A DNA stretch of 15,525 nt, from the NCBI RefSeq assembly GCF_000003605.2, contig NW_003132853.1, positions 164,636 to 180,160 of the forward strand, in the 5' to 3' direction. The position numbers and the translations under genes were made by a program. This DNA is from Saccoglossus kowalevskii. Taxonomy: Eukaryota; Hemichordata; Enteropneusta; Harrimaniidae. Positions 9,578-15,525 of the stretch are shown here, one piece after another (position 1 is the stretch's first letter; every line of letters begins with the position of its first letter). Under the pieces are notes generated by a model. The model was not told where the DNA came from and did not search any database. It was given only the letters and a program-made list of their open reading frames with translations.

Positions 9578-9590
9578 CAAGATGGCTGCC
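9578..9590 (+). promoter_or_regulatory. YY1-like motif
   Basis: CAAGATGGCTGCC differs at one position from the strong YY1 site CAAGATGGCGGC(C). Such sites often sit just downstream of animal transcription start sites. The ATG inside opens only a very short frame, so a coding start is not supported. Confidence 0.3.
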
Positions 9591-10325
9591 TATTAGTCGT
9601 CTTTTATCTGATCACAATTTTGTGTAAATGACTTCTAAATTTACAATCTATGGTCACAAACTTTATATTTCAATTTGCTATTTCTGCAATTTTTGTATTT
9701 AATTTTGTATTATCGTTACCCAATGACACTCTTTCTAACAATGTTTTCACGGCGAGACATTGGGGCACTTTATAATTTAATCGAAGCAAAGCGTAAGCCA
9801 GACATGAATGTGTACCAAGTGACTAACATACAATGTATGTTTGAGAATATACAACATATGTCAGTTAAAGTTTATTCACATCCATAGTCGTAGTATGAAT
9901 CTCGGGAGGAAATCATGCCATTCATAAATTCATTTGTTATCCAAATGATCTATTTACATTTATTAATTGATATTTTTACTACGAACATTTAATACAAATC
10001 TGTGAAAGATATTCTTACAAATAAACATATAATACCAAAAAAATATATTTTCAAAATTTTCAAAAACAAAAATGGCTCCCAGTCGGACATTTTGATCAGA
10101 CAGAGACATGAAACATCTTCGATATGTATCTCTAAATGTGTAATGTATGTACCAAATCTACATTTACCAAATTTGAATAAAACCCGACAAAGAATGTATG
10201 GCCAAGATACCATATTTAAAACAAAAACAAACAAAACATCGCTACCAGTCAGCCATCATGGAATCACTAAAACACTGCATGTGCATGTATGCCATATAAC
10301 ATACTAGACATATGCGAAGAATGAA

Positions 10326-10403
10326 CGGACTCAGTTCAGAGGAGTCCGAAGGACGAAGACCGAATTATAAGTTCCCGTTTCAAACTTCATTCGAACGGGA
10401 ACT
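10326..10403 (+). other. Two-hairpin block with a hammerhead-like segment
   Basis: Two hairpins lie within 78 bp. The first pairs cggactc (10326-10332) with gagtccg (10342-10348) over a 9-base loop. The second pairs agttcccgtt (10370-10379) with aacgggaact (10394-10403) over a 14-base loop. An alternative fold of 10337-10357 resembles the hammerhead ribozyme catalytic strand: CAGAGGA where the core is CUGANGA, then GTCC-GAA-GGAC as a stem II with a 3-base loop, then GAA. The core differs at one normally invariant base (A for U4). The nucleotide after GAA is G instead of the usual A, and I find no upstream segment that forms stem III with the required cleavage triplet. It is therefore at best a decayed hammerhead, or a coincidence within a structured element. 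Confidence 0.55.
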
Positions 10404-12374
10404 AAAAAATATTGGAAGCAAAACAAAATCTATTAGTTCTGTTGGACAACCATACCTTTTGTTGATATAAGATATATTGTTGTATATCCTGCACCTGTTT
10501 TTTGCACTGATTCACTGGATAATTGGAATATAATATTTCCTGTTTCTGTGATATCTGTCGCTTCTATATTACTTATTTATTTCCACAGTTCGTCTGTTTA
10601 CCCATCCCACCATATACACTTACCAGGAATTCAAGCGGTTGAGCCTTTAACTTAACAATTTAGAAACATAATAATTCCCCCACTCATCGGAGGGACTAAA
10701 AGCTAACGACCAAATTGCATATCACGCCAACACCCACGGTCACGGTCACGGTCACGGCGACTGCACTGTGTACTAGATCTGTTTCTGTTATCGAATGGCT
10801 ATTGTTGAATGGCGATAGAGCGAACGTTTTCGAATTGTGACAATTCTCGCTGTCAAAACACTCTCATACAAAGCATTATTAAGAAACACGTGCGTTTTTC
10901 TATTATTTTCTTTACATGCGTTATCTGCAGGATCAATTACCGGCCTTAGATCGTCAATATTTCAGACAAGTACAGTTTCTTTCATACCTGACACTCGAAT
11001 ATCTCGTACAGGAAATATCGAACATTTCAGATGTTAATCACATCCGATAGGATATACAGTTAGTCGAACTTGATGAATGGTCTGCTCGGCCGTGCGCCAC
11101 ATCGCGCATCACAAAATCCTAAATTAAAATTAAATTAATTTGGAAACCGTACACAACACATACATGCCGTACAACCCATATATAAGTATTGTTCATTTCC
11201 TCTATCGAGATATAAATCAAACGCGCTTCAATTTTCTTTTGACAATGTTTGTTCACTTTTCATAATAGACTTTTTATATCAACACTTTTCTTTAAAAATG
11301 GGAATTTTTGTCTAAAATCAACAATGATAGTTTCAAAACAAATACAAAATACAGCATTTGTTTAGCGGGGAAACACTTGAGCGTTCTACGTGTTAAACAT
11401 ATAAGAAAAACAAATTGAAACCATTAAAGACTTCTCCGCCCTCTCTGCTGTTTTTATTTGCTTATATTCCTACCTTACCCAGGCCTACTGTGTATGTATT
11501 TAGATCATGTGATCCGACCGATAACGCAAAACAATGATAATAAAACGAACCAGATGTGTGTTTTCATGAAATGATAAAATCTAATAATTCTAATTTACCT
11601 CGCAAAGGACGGGAGGGAGAGGGGATATTTTATTATCATTTTGGGGTGTGGCAAATTATCTGGGACGTTTTTGCCATATGAGAAAACACACAGTAAAGCT
11701 TACAGTAATATGATTCTCTGTCGACTCACAATGTCAACATGCTTTCTTTATTTCGATGTAATTCAGTTAAATGCAGGCGCCGAAAAATAAATCGATACAA
11801 AAGCGCTGAATATGTCAATTACATTACATTTAATAATGTTTGTTGAAAATATTCCCTTATCCTAATCTCATAAAAAATATATACTATCCATTCGAAGAAA
11901 CGAGAAAAATTATTTCCGCCTTGTCGTTACATGTTTAAGAAAGGGTCCGACTGTAATAAGAAAAGTCCGTGGACTGCAGCACTGAGATGTAATGTTAAAT
12001 ACAATGTTTCATCATGATTTACGTTATTTTTTTATACATTTTGTACTGTACTGTTCTTAAGTGGTCAATTGTTTCATATGCATAGACTACTCTTGTTTAC
12101 TCTGATTGGATTTAAACTCAGTGCTCACAACGGCTTATTATTTGGTTGAATCTTTCCCAAGGCATGATATGCCTATCCAACATATTACATTTTACATTTG
12201 AAATAATCATTCATTATTAATAGTACTGTTTGTTTGAATCATATCAATATTGATATTTTGTGTAGTTAAATATTTGAATTTTCAATTTACTTAATAAATG
12301 GTTCATTGCCGAAATAACATAAATAATAATAATATAACCTACCGATCACTATTTTCGACAAATGTGTCGTCAAA
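10404..12374. other. Long AT-rich stretch without a recognisable gene
   Basis: One 66-codon frame (10837-11037) has a hydrophobic leader-like segment, but no family is recognisable. An acceptor-like pyrimidine tract ending ctgcag falls inside it at about 10929. A loose 20-bp near-tandem (ccgtacacaacacatacatg, then ccgtacaacccatata) lies around 11148-11187. An E-box is at 10887-10892 and a short AAT run at 12321-12335. A 5-bp hairpin, cgaca-aatg-tgtcg, sits at 12356-12369 just before the candidate exon. Confidence 0.45.
10735..10758 (+). repeat. CACGGT hexamer microsatellite, four units
   Basis: CACGGT is repeated three times exactly from 10735 and a fourth time with a final C (cacggc). Preceding bases (acaccc) may be a further decayed unit. 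It is an isolated CpG-containing simple repeat. Confidence 0.9.
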
Positions 12375-12403
12375 ATGGCGGGAAAAGTCACACGTGTGAT
12401 TGA
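12375..12403 (+). CDS. Candidate first coding exon (MAGKVTRVI...), low confidence
   Basis: The sequence caaaATGGCGG gives a favourable start context (A at -3, G at +4) and matches the TISU element SAASATGGCGGC at all but two positions, overlapping the YY1 core AAAATGGCGG. GGCGGGAAAA (12377-12386) fits an E2F site and an E-box lies at 12391-12396. The frame reads M-A-G-K-V-T-R-V-I plus two bases, ending at a perfect GTAAGT donor (12404-12409), although the base before the donor is A instead of G. Unspliced, the next codons are GAG and TAA. I do not recognise the peptide and could not find a convincing next exon: joining to the acceptor at about 15344 stays open only a few codons. A promoter-proximal exon is possible; chance is also plausible. 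Confidence 0.25.
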
Positions 12404-12409
12404 GTAAGT

Positions 12410-14035
12410 ATCAATGACATATCGTATTGACAGAGATGCCGATGGCGATAACGATAATAGTGTATATGAAATAAACGAATAATTCCATATAGTGACACAT
12501 TAGATCATATCAATGGCAGTTTCATAGTCCAAATAAACCAAATAATCCGATTACAATATGGGTAAAAAGGGTGGATATAACGTCTGTGTTTGTTTTGTTC
12601 TTTTCTGAGCTACTGCCATAATTTAAAACTGGTCGATTGCTGAACACAAAACCTGCCGGAAAGGGGAACGGGGAGAAACAATCCCTAAGGTCCAAAGATC
12701 AGCGAAACAATTAGAAGCTTCGCATCGATACAGCGATTTATCGGTCTCCCATCACACGTTGCTAGGGGTAACGTAGATGTTTATCTCCCTCATCCGCGAG
12801 TTGATCATGTTTCGGACGTCCATGATGGATGGATGGTGGCGAGTACTGCACCTGGAGCACGGGTGTAATTTCCACTAGTCACATAAGAGGACCGCGGATA
12901 GCAATTTTCTCTCATTGTTCGGAAAGTGCTAACAACCGTCTCACTAATTGAACCACTTCACGTTGCTGTGTGTGTTTTTTCAAGGACCCTCGTATGTGTG
13001 GGAATCACACTAAACGATGTACTATTGTTACAACACTTCATTTCACTCACACTCAATTGCCGACTGCTGCATTCAATGTACCGACGAACTGATTCATTTG
13101 TTCACGGAAAACCGATCGCAAACATATACTTGAAAACCCCCCGTTGACACAGTGAGCACATCAACTTCCTTTGCGAGAGTGTCAAGGCTTTGTCTAGTAT
13201 GTCTACAGTTTAGTTGAAATGTTTTATTTCTCATACCGCATGATACATCCGGTTTGCGCACGTCAGCTATGGGTCGAACAAATTCACGTTCGACGCACTA
13301 CCGGTCTGCTCAGGCATCTATTATGAATCCGCCTATGGAAGTGTCCTGATTTAAATAAACAATGAAATTAAAGAAAATACAGACTGTAAAATAATCTGGC
13401 GATGAGCACAATGTCTCCAAGTATACTTGTGGCTTTCCGCCAACAGCGCCGTACGGTGAATACCTTCGATTTGTTGAGGACCGTTATTTCAGCCGTTGTA
13501 GCGTATGTCAATAATTACCCACGCACACTAGTGCTGAATGATTGATTGAATTTGATTGTATTTGTCATAACATGGCAATACTAATTCCACATTCTGAGTC
13601 CAAAGATGACACCCTCTCAGTTTGCAAACGTTAAAAAGGAAGCTGAATTTCAACTTTGTGTGATCTGCAGAAAACGATGTACATGTAAAGAGCACATAGG
13701 CAGCTGGAACAGTCATGGTAGCACAAAGGTGCATTTAACACTATATTACATGAATTACAAAAATAAAATAAATAACATTAATAATAATAATCGAAAAAAC
13801 TAAAAAAATGGACAAACATGGCAGCATACATAACACACAATGACGTATGCATTGGCATGTTCATTGATTTGTGAATCATGAAAAGTAATTTAGTTCCGTC
13901 ATTTTCGGACAAGGAAGTGCTTTTGTTCTAGCTACGGCACACAGATTGGCTACACGAGTGAATTCACCTTTTCCGTCTGTACATGATCTCGCACCCAGGT
14001 GACTGTCCTGCCTCCCTCCGCGGACACGTGACATG
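12410..14035. other. Sequence without a recognisable gene
   Basis: If the exon before it is real, this would be intron. The stretch 12720-12900 is less AT-rich. It contains three ATGG units (12825-12836) and a 24-codon minus-strand frame with a good start context (12752-12823) but no further support. A 65-codon plus-strand frame (13606-13803) contains a cysteine pattern CVICRKRCTC that recalls zinc-binding motifs but lacks a complete finger. An AAT-rich low-complexity run lies at about 13757-13800. Confidence 0.45.
12758..12772. promoter_or_regulatory. Second X-box-like motif
   Basis: GTTGCT-AGG-GGTAAC fits the RFX consensus with a 3-bp spacer and is flanked by symmetric AC...GT bases. It is weaker than the site at 2867. 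Matches to this loose consensus are expected by chance in a window this size, so it is listed only because the palindrome is extended. Confidence 0.25.
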
Positions 14036-14101
14036 TAAAGCGCCACAGTCGTCGTACCGCGTCGTGTTTTATATGGGACCCATGCGACGCATACAACACA
14101 T
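14036..14101 (+). repeat. CpG-rich dispersed repeat, copy B
   Basis: Partner of the 3045-3111 segment, about 80% identical by eye with one missing base relative to copy A (catag versus catg near 14082). CpGs are largely kept (about 11 in the 75 bp from 14041). Where the copies differ, some changes look like CpG decay, for example gtgccg/gtaccg, acgtat/acgcat and acgcgt/acacat. The upstream flank (ccgcggacacgtgacatg) does not match copy A, so the repeat boundary is probably near 14036. Here it sits among E-boxes at 14025 and 14160. Confidence 0.8.
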
Positions 14102-14157
14102 ACTTGGGACGCGCGCTATATTCCTCAGTTACACTGTGGGACACTTAAAAAATGGAT

Positions 14158-14167
14158 GTCACGTGAC
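14158..14167. promoter_or_regulatory. CLEAR-type E-box GTCACGTGAC
   Basis: This exact 10-bp palindrome is the consensus CLEAR element bound by TFEB/TFE3/MITF-type bHLH-zip factors upstream of lysosomal and autophagy genes, and is also a high-affinity USF-type site. An identical copy lies at 15059-15068. No gene start is recognised nearby. Confidence 0.45.
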
Positions 14168-14253
14168 GCATATTTTTTCTGAAACCGTAATTTCAGATTC
14201 AAATCTACCCAACATTTAAAGTAAATGAAACAGCTCGTGAATGTTTTACATTG

Positions 14254-14300
14254 CGCCCTCTCTAAGCTTTAACCAAATATATCTAGACATATAGAGGGCG
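14254..14300. repeat. Inverted repeat CGCCCTCT / AGAGGGCG
   Basis: Arms at 14254-14261 and 14293-14300 are perfect 8-bp complements with a 31-bp AT-rich spacer, and similarity extends one or two further bases with a mismatch. It could be a small foldback element remnant. Arm length is marginal for a 15-kb window. Confidence 0.4.
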
Positions 14301-14709
14301 TACCGTATTTGCGCTATAACCCTATGTTCATCCAGCGCCGTCTCACTGATTATAACCTGTCGAGAATTGCTTGCGACACGCTTCAGTCAACAGTGGACGC
14401 AATTTTATTATTCGTACAAAATTAGACAGGGGTGCTTGGTTAAAGACAATGGGTGGGTGCATGTGATGTTATACTTAGCGTCAGACAACTAATGACTTGG
14501 CATAATTAAAATCGGCGTTGAGCGTTATATTTCAGGATCTTTTTTACGGTGAAATTCGTGGATGAACCTACAATTGGCACAAAAATAAACATATTTTAGT
14601 TTTCATGCACGTGTCAATCATACACAGTTGGGGATATCCATTTTACGATGTCCAACTCATAACGGTTATCCTGGTGACTGGATATAGGCAGTACCTTCAC
14701 ACAGGATTT

Positions 14710-14733
14710 AATTGGTCAAACAATTGACCAATT
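14710..14733. repeat. 10-bp inverted repeat forming opposed CCAAT boxes
   Basis: aattggtcaa (14710-14719) and ttgaccaatt (14724-14733) are perfect complements around the 4-base loop acaa. Each arm contains CCAAT (inverted in the left arm), so this is both a strong hairpin and a pair of divergent NF-Y-like sites. No neighbouring promoter elements are obvious. Confidence 0.7.
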
Positions 14734-15058
14734 GCGCTCTTTTATCTAAATGAAAGTGTACACACAGCAACAAAATACGAGATCAATTTATATTATGACT
14801 GTTTTTTATTACCATCATTTGGATATTATAAATTGTTTTAAGAAGGGTGGGAGCAATATTCTCTTCAGAATAATTCTAAAAGTTATAATACTGATACTTC
14901 TTGCAAATCAAAAATCTGTACATTAAAAATACTTGACAGAAACCATGACATATCCGAGGAACATTCCATTAAGCTAACACGCGTTTTATGTCTCTAAATA
15001 GCGCCACCTAACGGTGATACAACATTTGAGTCTCGTGATGAGATTTGATGAATTGTGC

Positions 15059-15068
15059 GTCACGTGAC
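15059..15068. promoter_or_regulatory. CLEAR-type E-box GTCACGTGAC, second copy
   Basis: Identical to 14158-14167 and 901 bp downstream of it. Flanks differ (tgc before and tat after, versus gat and gca), so this is not simply part of a longer duplicated segment. Confidence 0.45.
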
Positions 15069-15247
15069 TATAACTGAATACCGCACCACACGACGTGTCA
15101 TACCAAGCCATTTGCAGGCCAAACAATTATTATTCAAATTTCCAAAGATAAAACATTCTAGGTTGTCTGACAGATTATATTTATGAAGTTGACATTTTAG
15201 ATAAAAGAAATGGACATGCATCAGACGACCATGGCGTAGAGGCCGAG

Positions 15248-15255
15248 TGACGTCA
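15248..15255. promoter_or_regulatory. Perfect CRE palindrome
   Basis: Third exact TGACGTCA in the window, in the context ccgagtgacgtcaaac. Just upstream the sequence accatggcgtagagg contains a YY1-like ATGGCG and an in-frame stop shortly after the ATG. Motif-level evidence only. Confidence 0.3.
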
Positions 15256-15525
15256 AACTAGCCATATTTACCTTTTCTTATACGCTTGCAAGTGTTTTCA
15301 TTTTTGCTGTAAAATAACATTCAATAAAGTTGTGTATTTTGCAGTGTTCACGACATGTTCTATTAACTCCTTGAACACCACAATTTCCCACATAATTTAT
15401 GTGTAACATTTTACGCATTTTTACAGACATTTCTGTAATTCATTTCATGATCTTGAACCAAATAGACATATCGTAAACCTGTTGAAAAGAATATGAAAAA
15501 AATCTTTTGTAAATGCTGGCTTTGG

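Larger units (their letters stand above)
7931..10325. other. Long AT-rich stretch without a recognisable gene
   Basis: Nearly 2.4 kb without a convincing coding segment; the longest frame is 105 codons (8945-9262), with no known domain. Small structures include 8-bp complementary arms actagtac/gtactagt at 7942-7949 and 7986-7993, and E-boxes at 8152-8157 and 8408-8413. A tandem 9-10-mer (gaaacatt twice) lies near 8682-8700. An acceptor-like T-rich tract ending in CAG is present on the minus strand near 8296, but it opens onto only about 24 codons. Confidence 0.45.
14302..15525. other. AT-rich right end without a recognisable gene
   Basis: No sustained open frame. E-box at 14608-14613 and TGGCGC on the minus strand at 15001-15006. 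The segment aataaa at 15324-15329 is followed by an acceptor-like tgtattttgcag ending at 15344, but neither is attached to a credible transcript model. Confidence 0.45.

Noticed and set aside
10837-11037. 66-codon frame with a hydrophobic leader-like segment
   Set aside because: Hydrophobic stretches are common in translated T-rich DNA. No recognisable mature domain, and a splice-acceptor-like site falls inside it.
12752-12823. Minus-strand 23-residue frame starting MDVRNMINSRMRE with a good start context
   Set aside because: It ends within 24 codons without a convincing splice donor and resembles nothing known. The upstream frame is interrupted by a stop.
13606-13803. Frame with CVICRKRCTC, recalling a zinc-binding motif
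   Set aside because: Only a few cysteines cluster, no complete CxxC-CxxC or C2H2 finger is present, and the second half is AT-rich low complexity (asparagine and lysine).

Overview
This window looks like animal nuclear DNA, most likely intergenic or intronic sequence from an invertebrate-like genome. It is AT-rich, carries many short A and T tracts, has no open reading frame above about 105 codons outside a tandem array, and shows no bacterial-style gene packing. CpG is locally dense rather than depleted (about 3050-3175 and 14020-14115), which argues weakly against a typical vertebrate background. I cannot name the species. I find no protein-coding gene, rRNA, tRNA or CRISPR array that I can defend. 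No translated frame shows a domain I recognise.

Layout. Positions 1-554 are a 33-bp minisatellite of 16 full units running off the left edge; 12 units contain the palindromic E-box CACGTG. A smaller degenerate three-copy repeat lies at 997-1081. From 1082 to about 12350 the sequence is unique and AT-rich, interrupted by short structured or repeated elements. These are a hairpin followed by T tracts (2008-2043), a near-perfect RFX-type X-box (2867-2880), a CpG-dense repeat copy (3045-3111) whose partner lies 11 kb away (14036-14101), a TATA-like site beside a CpG-containing palindrome (4513-4537), a perfect 21-bp inverted repeat (5213-5305), a CRE beside a YY1-like site (6382-6429), a degenerate 20-bp tandem repeat (7775-7930) and a compact two-hairpin block (10326-10403). 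At 12375 a short ATG-initiated segment has a TISU/YY1-like start context, an overlapping E2F-like site, an E-box and a perfect GTAAGT donor. It is the only place where a first coding exon is plausible. The right end (14000-15255) is rich in palindromic regulatory motifs: two copies of the 10-bp GTCACGTGAC, other E-boxes, a CRE and an inverted CCAAT hairpin.

If the window has a unifying theme, it is repeated palindromic bZIP/bHLH-type sites (CACGTG, GTCACGTGAC, TGACGTCA) and short inverted repeats rather than genes. This is an inference from motif counts made by eye, without a background model. Nothing here demonstrates a new biological system. The best leads are the CpG-rich repeat pair, the 10326-10403 hairpin block, the 5213-5305 inverted repeat and the candidate exon at 12375.
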